Assembly: GCA_050050435.1 (NCBI GenBank)
Contig: JASFUE010000133.1
Span: forward strand, 1-8,726
Direction: 5' to 3'
From: SG8-40 sp050050435
Lineage (GTDB): Bacteria > Pseudomonadota > Gammaproteobacteria > Burkholderiales > Eutrophovitaceae
DNA: 8,726 bases
Part shown: positions 1 to 5,653 of the stretch, piece after piece
How positions within the stretch are numbered: the stretch's first letter is position 1
How the letters are laid out: the number at the start of each line of letters is the position of its first letter
The notes under the pieces: generated by a model
What the model was told of the DNA's origin: nothing
What the model saw: only the letters and a program-made list of their open reading frames with translations
Databases searched by the model: none
Translations under genes and position numbers: made by a program

Positions 1-534
1 GGTGACGAGTACCCGGCCTTCCGGTGGAACCCGACCTTCGACGCCCCGGTTCTGCAATTGGTCGCCATAGGCCGGGTGCGGTCGCGGGCTACCGAACTTG
101 TCCTTGCCGTCGATGCTCAGCCGCACCAGCGGACCGCGGACCAGGTCCGCGCCATCGGCAACCGGTGCCGATCGCCCGTTGGCCTGGTGACAGTGCGCGC
201 AACGGTCCTCGTTGAATGTGGGGCCAAGTCCCCATACGCCGGACGGATCCGGCGCAACCACCCAGGCTTCATTGAACTGCGACTTGCCTTCGACGAATCG
301 TTTTCCCTGCTTTTTGTTCAGTTCGTCGATCGGCATGCTGAAGGCGGAAGGGCCCAGTTCGGTACTGGTCCAGGGGCCAGCAGTCAGTGTGTCCGGTGAC
401 AGCGTTTGCGCGCCACCTGCTAGCAGCATCGATACACATGACAATACTATAGCGAGGCCGCTCGATGCTTCTCGCTTGCGCGGGCATGAAGGAGGCGTCC
501 CGCGAGTGCCTCCGATCAGTGATCGTCGTCCCAT
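1..534 (-). CDS. Di-heme c-type oxidoreductase (DUF1111 / COG3488 type), N-terminal part, cut by window edge
   Basis: The reading frame is open from an ATG at 534 to base 1, giving 178 residues with no stop, so the C-terminal part lies outside the window. Residues about 20-43 form a Sec-type signal: basic KRE, then a hydrophobic stretch ending in LLAGGA. A heme c site, CAHCH, is at residues 112-116, preceded by LGPTFNEDR and followed by NGRSAP. Near the end of the visible part comes AYGDQLQNRGVEG. The phrases GLGPTFN..C..CH and YGDQLQ are typical of the DUF1111 family of periplasmic di-heme proteins (putative peroxidases or thiol oxidoreductases). The second heme site would lie beyond the window. 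The ATG overlaps the end of the zinc-ribbon gene by 19 bases and has only a weak AGG about 13 bases upstream, so the start is less certain than the family. The family's substrate is largely unknown. Confidence 0.86.
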   Translation of the reverse strand, partial: MGRRSLIGGTRGTPPSCPRKREASSGLAIVLSCVSMLLAGGAQTLSPDTLTAGPWTSTELGPSAFSMPIDELNKKQGKRFVEGKSQFNEAWVVAPDPSGVWGLGPTFNEDRCAHCHQANGRSAPVADGADLVRGPLVRLSIDGKDKFGSPRPHPAYGDQLQNRGVEGRVPPEGRVLVT

Positions 535-803
535 GGGCTGTGCTTGACCTCCGGCGGCACCCAGATCGTCTGATAGACCTTTTGCAATTCCTTTTCCATG
601 GCGACTTCGTCACTTTCCGAGATCTTGGAATATTTCTCCTCGGTGGGACTGGTGAATCGCTTGGTGTTCAGGCTGGGTGCTGAAATCAGTTTGCGTAGCG
701 CGCCCTTGCATTTCTGACACGTGTCCGGGCGCGGATCGTTGATACCGTGTTTGGTCCGGTAAATTATCTTACACGGGTCACATGCGTACTCGTAGGTCGG
801 CAC
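516..803 (-). CDS. FmdB-family zinc-ribbon protein
   Basis: A 95-residue protein opening MPTYEYACDPC, the standard beginning of FmdB-family putative regulatory proteins. Four cysteines in two CxxC knuckles (C8/C11 and C29/C32) form the predicted zinc ribbon. The rest is charged and ends in an acidic WDDDH tail. The start is a GTG at 803-801, chosen because a GGAG sits 7 bases upstream (815-812) and the ribbon starts immediately after it. FmdB was named from the formamidase/acetamidase operon of Methylophilus; its biochemical role is poorly defined, with gene regulation or RNA/protein binding proposed. Here it lies downstream of an amidohydrolase but behind a terminator-like hairpin. The di-heme oxidoreductase gene begins inside its last codons, so those two are probably translated together. 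Confidence 0.9.
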   Translation of the reverse strand: MPTYEYACDPCKIIYRTKHGINDPRPDTCQKCKGALRKLISAPSLNTKRFTSPTEEKYSKISESDEVAMEKELQKVYQTIWVPPEVKHSPWDDDH

Positions 804-817
804 TGTTGTTACTCCAA

Positions 818-850
818 TTCTTTAGAACCGGTTTCTTTATACCCGGTTTC
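818..850 (-). repeat. 15-bp tandem repeat with -10-like box upstream of the zinc-ribbon gene
   Basis: Two adjacent 15-base units, 821-835 and 836-850, differ at two positions only and share TTTA and CCGGTTTC (plus-strand reading). A third partial unit (TTC) is at 818-820. On the minus strand the junction contains TATAAA (841-836), a good -10 match placed sensibly for the GTG start at 803. No convincing -35 is seen at 16-17 bases (TTCCGG is the best). The right-hand unit centres on the palindrome AACCGGTT (826-833). The repeat may be a protein-binding site or a chance duplication. Confidence 0.5.
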
Positions 851-923
851 GTTACGTCCGGAATGATTATCGTCGAATTTCTTGCCTCCGGAACGCGCGG
901 GCGGTGAAGCTCCGCCGCCATTA

Positions 924-962
924 CAACGAAACAGGGCCGACCCCGTTGCCGGAATCGGCCCC
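924..962 (-). terminator. Rho-independent-like terminator after the amidohydrolase gene
   Basis: Downstream of the TAA at 985, the minus-strand RNA can form a 7-bp stem: GGGCCGA (961-955) with TCGGCCC (940-934). A further CCG/CGG pair inside closes a GCAA (GNRA) tetraloop. The stem is followed by a U-rich but interrupted tail (TGTTTCGTTG, 933-924). The perfect GC stem directly behind a stop codon supports a terminator; the broken U-tract lowers certainty. It suggests that the zinc-ribbon gene has its own promoter. Confidence 0.65.
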
Positions 963-984
963 TTCTCGACGGGCCTGCGAACTA

Positions 985-2310
985 TTATGCGTGCGCCGTA
1001 GCGACGAGGTCGGCTTTCGCTGACATCGCCCGCTGCTTGTCAATATCCCAGATGCGCGCCGCGTTCTCGCCGAACACTTTGCGACGAATCTCCGGAGTGA
1101 TCTTGGGATATCCGTAACCTTCGACCAGCTCATCAGGTATCTGGAAATTGCGGAAGGCCTCGATCTGCCACTGCGGATTGCCCCACAGTAGCGAATCGGT
1201 ACCCCACAGCACATAATCGGGACCGAGGTCACGCAGCAATGTGCCCATGACGTGCGCGCATTCCATAGGCCGGCTGGTGACAGTTGCGGCGAACGTCGAA
1301 CCGACTTCGCAATACAAGTTGTTGCGTTGCGGCTTGAAGCCTTTCATCGCTGCCAGTTCCTTGTGATACGGCCACGCCGAGTGGTAGGCAATGAAGTTCA
1401 GGTCAAGGAAGTCGTCGGCGGTCGCGTCGAGGTCTTCACAATGCGCATAGCGTGCATAGAACTGCCCGAATGGGATGCCCTTGTGGCATCCGATGTTCTT
1501 GATGCCGAGCTTGCGACACTCTTCCCAGATCGGATAGGCGCGCGTTTCATCGTCGAACCACCAGCCTTTCTGGGGAGTGGAGTCGAACGTATACAACTTC
1601 AGGCCGGAAATCTGGTAATCGTCAACGTATCTGCGCAGCCGATCCAGCGTTTCGCCCATGCCCTGGTTCGGTGTCAAACCGCCGGCGAGCATGATCGAAT
1701 TGTTTGGCCAGTTGTCGCGTACGCCTACCTGGTAGGAGATCGGGATCATGTCCTCACCGCCGTAATCCTCGCGGAATCCGAACGGGTTGAACACGCCGAC
1801 CGTGGTGTCACTCTCCATCAGAATCAGTTTTCCGTAGTTCTCGACATTCATGTCGCGGGTGCCATTGGCCATGCCGAACGCCTTGCCGAGATCGTCGAGA
1901 AGCTGAACAAACCACATGCCTCGCTCGGTCGTATTTACGCCAAGCTGGTAGTGCCCGGGCCGAGTGCAAACGTGTGTGTGTACGTCGACGATAAAGTCAC
2001 TGCCCGCGCGGGCGACCTGAATAGCTTCCTTCTTGGCATCGATGTCGGCAGCCTCGGCGGCACCGACTTCGAAAAATTTCATTCCTGTGACTTCGTTTGC
2101 TGCAACCATTGCCGCTGAAAAACCAAGTGAGGACTTGATGAAGTTCCGGCGCGACATGCCTGCCGCCTTTGCCTTCTCGTCCATTTTCTTGGAGATTTGC
2201 GGCCCCATGTTGCCGGTCAGAAACAGCGAGGTTCCGATTTCATCTGCCTTCAACGGGTCTGTCGGCGTTTCGTCCAGGCCCTTGAAGTGACTCAGGATAT
2301 TGAACTCCAT
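985..2310 (-). CDS. Tat-exported amidohydrolase, ACMSD-like (amidohydrolase_2 family)
   Basis: 441 residues. The start at 2310 is fixed by GGAGGAG eight bases upstream; the frame is open farther up, but that extension has no such signal. Residues 53-59 read SRRNFIK, a twin-arginine motif, followed by a hydrophobic segment and an AEAA-type cleavage region near residue 87. This predicts export folded to the periplasm. The mature part is a TIM-barrel metal-dependent hydrolase of the ACMSD / 2-amidohydrolase group. VDVHTHV gives the metal pair H111 and H113; further ligand candidates are H276 (GCHKG), H310 (AYHSAW) and D372 (LWGTDS). The C-terminus has ITPEIRRKVFGENAARIW, typical of the family, where the last helix follows the metal Asp. 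Such enzymes hydrolyse or decarboxylate small, often aromatic or unsaturated acids; the substrate here is unknown. Odd point: about 52 residues precede the Tat motif. Confidence 0.88.
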   Translation of the reverse strand: MEFNILSHFKGLDETPTDPLKADEIGTSLFLTGNMGPQISKKMDEKAKAAGMSRRNFIKSSLGFSAAMVAANEVTGMKFFEVGAAEAADIDAKKEAIQVARAGSDFIVDVHTHVCTRPGHYQLGVNTTERGMWFVQLLDDLGKAFGMANGTRDMNVENYGKLILMESDTTVGVFNPFGFREDYGGEDMIPISYQVGVRDNWPNNSIMLAGGLTPNQGMGETLDRLRRYVDDYQISGLKLYTFDSTPQKGWWFDDETRAYPIWEECRKLGIKNIGCHKGIPFGQFYARYAHCEDLDATADDFLDLNFIAYHSAWPYHKELAAMKGFKPQRNNLYCEVGSTFAATVTSRPMECAHVMGTLLRDLGPDYVLWGTDSLLWGNPQWQIEAFRNFQIPDELVEGYGYPKITPEIRRKVFGENAARIWDIDKQRAMSAKADLVATAHA

Positions 2311-2318
2311 CTGGCACA

Positions 2319-2325
2319 CTCCTCC
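2319..2325 (-). promoter_or_regulatory. Strong Shine-Dalgarno deciding the amidohydrolase start
   Basis: GGAGGAG on the minus strand, with an 8-base spacer to the ATG at 2310-2308. No comparable site precedes the in-frame ATG at 2451 or the internal ATG at 2157 (just before the Tat motif), so 2310 is preferred. Confidence 0.85.
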
Positions 2326-2465
2326 ACTGGTTATCTTGTAGTTCAGCAGGTCGGCCGACGCAATTTCCTGGTTCTGGTGCCACTTCGGTTCTTGTGATGC
2401 AGTGCGACCGATTTGCTGCGTTGTTTGCTTCGCAGTGCAAACTACATTCACGCTAATCCGCAGAT

Positions 2466-2480
2466 ATTGACCGTGTCAAT
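2466..2480 (-). promoter_or_regulatory. Palindromic operator candidate overlapping a consensus -35 of the amidohydrolase gene
   Basis: ATTGAC-N3-GTCAAT is a perfect inverted repeat with 6-base arms. Read on the minus strand it contains TTGACA (2479-2474), a full -35 consensus. The -10 at 16-18 bases is poor (ATTAGC / TAGCGT), which would fit a regulated or activator-dependent promoter. Transcription from here would give a leader of about 140 bases before the ATG at 2310. The palindrome on top of the -35 is the arrangement of a repressor site; no regulator gene is visible nearby. Confidence 0.4.
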
Positions 2481-2733
2481 GGGATAAGCGCGTGCCCGAC
2501 GTACATCACGTGAAATTAGTGGCGATCATCGCGGTTTTTTTTGGAATTTGGCACTCTTGCGTGAAGGCTGCCAGAAAGTACACGGAAATCCGGGGAGTGT
2601 GCATGCTGCGGCGCGCCATCCTGTCATGCGACAACTGCTTTTCGTCATTGTTTTGTACGTCGAAACAAAAAAAGCAAGGCAACGCAAGAGCCCGGCATGT
2701 GTATGCCGGCCGCATGCCGTAGAGGCTGCGCTT
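2481..2733. other. Non-coding stretch between amidohydrolase promoter region and dehydrogenase stop
   Basis: No convincing gene. It holds the 8-bp palindrome TCACGTGA (2506-2513), an eight-T run on the plus strand (2535-2542) after a short GCGA-TCA-TCGC inverted repeat (2522-2532), and the hairpin described separately at 2692-2709. Open frames crossing it lack ribosome binding sites and recognisable protein features. Confidence 0.6.
2667..2709 (-). terminator. Hairpin and T-tract behind the dehydrogenase gene, possible terminator
   Basis: About 25 bases after the dehydrogenase stop, the minus strand has CCGGCAT-ACAC-ATGCCGG, a perfect 7-bp stem with a 4-base loop (2709-2692). A run of seven T (2673-2667) follows, but 18 bases beyond the stem rather than directly after it. 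The geometry is therefore not that of a classic intrinsic terminator. It may be a processing or Rho-linked end, or a weak terminator. Confidence 0.4.
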
Positions 2734-3750
2734 TCAGATGGTGATTACGACCTTGCCGAAATGCTTGCCGGCCTCGAGATGGGCATACGCTTCACTGGTC
2801 TGCTCGATCGGGAAGCTGGCATCGATGATCGGTACGAGTTTGCTCGTGTCGATGCTGCGCATCAAACGCTCGAGCATTGCAACGCTGCCGACATAAATGC
2901 CATAGACGGTCAGGCCTTTCGCCATGATCGGCCGCGGATCGACGCGGTCTTCGATGCCGGTGAGTCGCCCGATCAGGCTGATCCTTCCGCCGGTACGCGC
3001 GGCTGCCAGCGAACGGGGAAATGTTCCCGCTCCGCCGACCTCGATTACCTGGTCGACACCGCGTCCTTGCGTCAACTCGAGTACCGCCTGGTCCCAATCC
3101 GGTTTCGTCCTGTAGTTGATCAGGCTGCTGGCGCCCAGTTCCGCAATTCGCTTGAGCTTGTCGTCACTGGATGAGGTTGCGATCACACTGGCTCCGGCGA
3201 GCCGCGCCAGTTGCAGGGCGAAAACCGAAACGCCACCGGTGCCCAGCACCAGCACAGTCTCTCCCGGCATTAGCGGGGCGCGTTCGAACAACGCATGCCA
3301 GGCGGTCAGGGCGGCACAGGGTAGTGTCGCCGCCTGTTCAAATGACAGATGCGCGGGGATACGTGCAAGCCCGGTCTGTGCGAACACGCGATACTCGGCG
3401 AGCACGCCATCGATTCCACCGCCCAATGCCGATTGCATATGCTCCGGCAAGAATCGTCCATCGAGCCAGTCCTGAAAAAAACTTGCGACGACGCGATCTC
3501 CCGGCTGCCAGCGCGTGACGCCCTTGCCGGTTGCCACGATTTCGCCAGCACCGTCAGACAGCGGTATCAAGGTCTTGTCTGCGCTGGTCCCGGCGTAGGC
3601 GCCTTGCGCCACGATCAGGTCGCGATAGTTCAGTGACGCCGCACGCATGCGAACCAGCACTTCACCGGTTCCCGGAGACGGAGTGTTGCACTCCTGCAGT
3701 TGCAACGCCTGATTCAGGGATTTGCCGGGATGTAGCCGTATCGCTTTCAT
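2734..3750 (-). CDS. Zinc-independent medium-chain dehydrogenase/reductase (quinone oxidoreductase-like)
   Basis: 338 residues, full length for this family. The N-terminal GroES-like catalytic domain (about 1-125) is followed by a Rossmann nucleotide-binding domain (about 126-270) with the motif LGTGGVS at 169-175, then a C-terminal return to the catalytic fold ending GKVVITI. NYRD at residues 41-44 stands where zinc-dependent alcohol dehydrogenases have their catalytic cysteine. No four-cysteine structural zinc lobe is present, so the protein belongs to the zinc-free COG0604 (Qor-like) branch. The serine-rich ATSSSDDK after the second Rossmann strand lacks the acidic residue that selects NAD and hints at NADPH. 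The reaction is probably NADPH-dependent reduction of a quinone, enone or enoyl substrate in the cytoplasm; the true substrate is unknown. The ATG has no strong ribosome binding site. It is separated from the amidohydrolase by 423 bases, so it is likely its own unit. Confidence 0.9.
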   Translation of the reverse strand: MKAIRLHPGKSLNQALQLQECNTPSPGTGEVLVRMRAASLNYRDLIVAQGAYAGTSADKTLIPLSDGAGEIVATGKGVTRWQPGDRVVASFFQDWLDGRFLPEHMQSALGGGIDGVLAEYRVFAQTGLARIPAHLSFEQAATLPCAALTAWHALFERAPLMPGETVLVLGTGGVSVFALQLARLAGASVIATSSSDDKLKRIAELGASSLINYRTKPDWDQAVLELTQGRGVDQVIEVGGAGTFPRSLAAARTGGRISLIGRLTGIEDRVDPRPIMAKGLTVYGIYVGSVAMLERLMRSIDTSKLVPIIDASFPIEQTSEAYAHLEAGKHFGKVVITI

Positions 3751-3824
3751 ATCGGTGATTCTTGCAGGTCGAAAAGTGCTGATTGTCGTGTCGAAGTCAT
3801 TGTTGTGGCGGCATTCTCAGATGC

Positions 3825-3876
3825 ATCGTAACGCGGATCGCGCATCGGGCAACGAATTTGCTGCATGTGTAACACA
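3825..3876 (-). promoter_or_regulatory. Candidate promoter and upstream palindrome for the dehydrogenase gene
   Basis: On the minus strand, TTGCCC (3852-3847) and TACGAT (3830-3825) are separated by 16 bases, each matching four of six consensus positions. Fourteen bases upstream of that -35 lies TGTGT-A-ACACA (3866-3876), a perfect 11-bp inverted repeat placed where an activator could bind. Both assignments are by eye. Confidence 0.25.
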
Positions 3877-3948
3877 AGCCATTTGTAATACTGACGAATC
3901 GCGGCAGGTTACGTCGCCGTGCAACGACGTGCCAGGATCTCGAATTTA

Positions 3949-3962
3949 CCGGTTTCAACCGG
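3949..3962. promoter_or_regulatory. Perfect inverted repeat in the divergent intergenic region
   Basis: CCGGTT-TC-AACCGG, 6-base arms with a 2-base centre, flanked by AATT close to each side (3943-3946 and 3963-3966). It sits between the divergently transcribed dehydrogenase and membrane-protein genes and could bind a dimeric regulator acting on either. The loop is too short for a transcript hairpin, so a DNA-level operator is the likelier role. Confidence 0.35.
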
Positions 3963-4067
3963 AATTGTAAGGACTTAGCTTAATTTAACAGGCAGCTACA
4001 TGGATTGTCTGCCAGTGGTGAAGTAGCCGTCTCCGGACCAACCGGGCTGGCGCGGGGGTTGCAGGGT

Positions 4068-4096
4068 TTTACTGGCTGAGGCGTGGTTTGCATAAC
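4068..4096 (+). promoter_or_regulatory. Candidate promoter of the membrane-protein / VWA operon
   Basis: TTTACT (4068-4073) and CATAAC (4091-4096) are spaced by 17 bases, each with four of six matches to the sigma-70 consensus. Transcription would begin near 4103, giving a leader of about 75 bases. An alternative AT-rich stretch, TTAATTTAA, lies farther up at 3980-3988 but has no -35 partner I can see. Confidence 0.35.
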
Positions 4097-4100
4097 AGCG

Positions 4101-4116
4101 TCCCGGCACACCGGGA
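4101..4116 (+). other. Stem-loop at the 5' end of the predicted membrane-protein mRNA
   Basis: TCCCGG-CACA-CCGGGA is a perfect 6-bp GC-rich stem with a 4-base loop, 60 bases ahead of the ATG. There is no T-run behind it, so it is not a terminator. If transcription starts near 4103 it would cap the 5' end and could stabilise the message. An upstream pair, GCCAGT (4011-4016) with ACTGGC (4071-4076), could enclose a further structure if transcription starts earlier. Confidence 0.4.
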
Positions 4117-4176
4117 GAAGCGCCGCACACGAAAAATGGGTTTCATCAGGCGCATCCATACCCAAGGGGATCAAAA

Positions 4177-5652
4177 ATGTCGCTAGCACAAGCAGTTCTT
4201 ATCTGGCCTGAACGACCGGCACTGTCTTTTCTCGTGCTGTTTGTCATCGCCATGCCATTTCTTTATGTCGCCCGCGATCCGGTTCACGCGCTGATCACCA
4301 GGTTCAGTCGCGCTGTGGTCAATCCATTGCGTTTGATTTCGCGCTGGCTCGCCGATACGGCCATCAAGATGCGCGAACGCAATCGCGAAGTGCTGTTTGG
4401 TCTGGGCAGCCGCGAAGTACGCCTGTCGATCGAGCGCGAGTTCGAACGTGTCACAACACTCGTACAGCGTGACCTTGAAGGTTACCCGGCGTTGCAGCGC
4501 AAGCTCATGGATGAGATCACCAAGATTGAGGACGATTACAAGCAAAGCGGTGAGGTTCCGCCACCGCCGCCGGAGTGGGTGAAGGCAGTCGACGGATTTG
4601 CCAAGATCAAGAACAACGGCGATGGCGTTGTCGAACGCATTCTGGCCGATATACGTGACTCGATCGATGACATCTACAAAAAGATTCTTGCCGAATACCG
4701 TGGCGCTTACCAGGAGCGCCATCACATCCTGAAGCGCGCCTTGCCGTTCTGGCGCTCGGCCAATCAGACGCTTCTGCGCGTAGAGAAAAACATCACCGGA
4801 TTGCATGACAGCGCGGCCAAGATCGATGCCAACGTATCCAAGCTCGAGGGCATATTTGGCAAACGTAACTCCACCGAGAATGCGCTCACCTCATCGGCTT
4901 CAACGCAGTTCTTTATTTCGGCGGTGGTGATGCTGATTGCAGCTGGTGGTGCATACGTCAACTTCAAACTCATTTCCCTGCCTATGTCTGCCATGGTCGG
5001 CGGCGGAGACTACATCACGGCGAACCTGCGTGCCGCCGAAGTTGCTGCGCTTGTGATCATTCTGTTCGAAGCGCTGATGGGCTTGTTCCTGATGGAAACG
5101 CTGCGCTTTACCAGCCTGTTTCCTCTGGGCAACATGACCGAGAAGATGCGTGGTTATCTGATGTGGGCGTCGTTGATCATTCTGGTGATCCTGGCGGGCG
5201 TAGAGGTTGCCCTGGCGGTCATGCGCGATTCCATCGTCGCTGCGGATGTCGCCTTGAAGCAGTCGCTCGGCGCTGGTGAAGGGGTCGTCGTAGCAGAGGC
5301 CGGCTGGGTGACGCGAATTCCGACTTTCGGGCAAATGATTCTTGGATTCACGCTGCCGTTCGCACTGGCGTTCGTGGCGATTCCACTGGAGTATCTGATC
5401 AACTCCGGCCGCGTCGTGTTGGGGGCGCTGTTCGTGCAGTTGCTGCGCGGCGGAGCATTTGTCATGCGTCTGGCTGCCAACCTGATTCGTGAAACCGGCA
5501 AATTGTTGATTGCCTTCTATGACATCGTGATCTTTGTCCCGTTGGCAGTCGAGCGGTGGATAGCGCGCGTGCGCGCCCAATCTACGCGCGAGGACAGCGA
5601 CAACGCAGTACGGGCCGTTCCGACGTTCGACAGACAGGCAGCGGGGAGGTGA
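4177..5652 (+). CDS. Multi-spanning inner-membrane protein with helical cytoplasmic domain, family not recognised
   Basis: 491 residues. AAGGGGA six bases before the ATG supports the start. One hydrophobic helix (about 15-32) is followed by an arginine-rich segment and a long, charged, mainly helical region (about 40-240) with five prolines at 128-132 and likely coiled-coil parts (about 80-125 and 195-228). Then come hydrophobic segments near 243-265, 287-306, 327-349, 384-405 and 441-456. Arginines and lysines cluster after segment 1 and between segments 3 and 4, so by the positive-inside rule the helical domain is cytoplasmic, and loops 266-286 and 350-382 face the periplasm. The C-terminal tail is basic and probably cytoplasmic. 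No catalytic motif is visible. The next gene, a VWA lipoprotein, starts one base after its stop, so the two are surely co-transcribed and probably work together. A scaffold, sensor or channel-like role is possible, but no function can be assigned from sequence alone. Confidence 0.88.
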   Translation: MSLAQAVLIWPERPALSFLVLFVIAMPFLYVARDPVHALITRFSRAVVNPLRLISRWLADTAIKMRERNREVLFGLGSREVRLSIEREFERVTTLVQRDLEGYPALQRKLMDEITKIEDDYKQSGEVPPPPPEWVKAVDGFAKIKNNGDGVVERILADIRDSIDDIYKKILAEYRGAYQERHHILKRALPFWRSANQTLLRVEKNITGLHDSAAKIDANVSKLEGIFGKRNSTENALTSSASTQFFISAVVMLIAAGGAYVNFKLISLPMSAMVGGGDYITANLRAAEVAALVIILFEALMGLFLMETLRFTSLFPLGNMTEKMRGYLMWASLIILVILAGVEVALAVMRDSIVAADVALKQSLGAGEGVVVAEAGWVTRIPTFGQMILGFTLPFALAFVAIPLEYLINSGRVVLGALFVQLLRGGAFVMRLAANLIRETGKLLIAFYDIVIFVPLAVERWIARVRAQSTREDSDNAVRAVPTFDRQAAGR

Positions 5653-5653
5653 T
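5645..5653 (+). promoter_or_regulatory. Extended Shine-Dalgarno containing the stop codon of the upstream gene
   Basis: GGAGGTGAT is a nine-base perfect complement to the usual 3' end of 16S rRNA (ATCACCTCC). The TGA that ends the membrane-protein gene (5650-5652) lies inside it, and the ATG of the lipoprotein gene begins at the next base after it, 5654. A ribosome terminating on the first gene would be positioned to reinitiate, which implies translational coupling. Confidence 0.8.

Noticed and set aside
921..1232. 103-codon minus-strand frame overlapping the amidohydrolase 3' end
   Set aside because: It lies entirely in another frame of a clear enzyme gene, is arginine/serine-rich and shows no domain.
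1252..2118. 288-codon plus-strand frame opposite the amidohydrolase
   Set aside because: Antisense shadow of a GC-rich coding sequence; the opposite strand has conserved metal motifs and a strong start.
2311..2451. In-frame upstream extension of the amidohydrolase to an ATG at 2451
   Set aside because: No ribosome binding site at 2451, while a near-perfect one lies eight bases before 2310; the added 47 residues look like translated leader.
2521..2542. GCGA-TCA-TCGC followed by eight T, resembling a plus-strand terminator
   Set aside because: Stem of only 4 bp and no plus-strand gene upstream to terminate.
2492..2722. Possible small membrane protein with a GTG start and LVAIIAVFFGIW
   Set aside because: No convincing Shine-Dalgarno, the rest of the frame is unstructured and cysteine/arginine-rich, and it crosses the hairpin and T-tract region.
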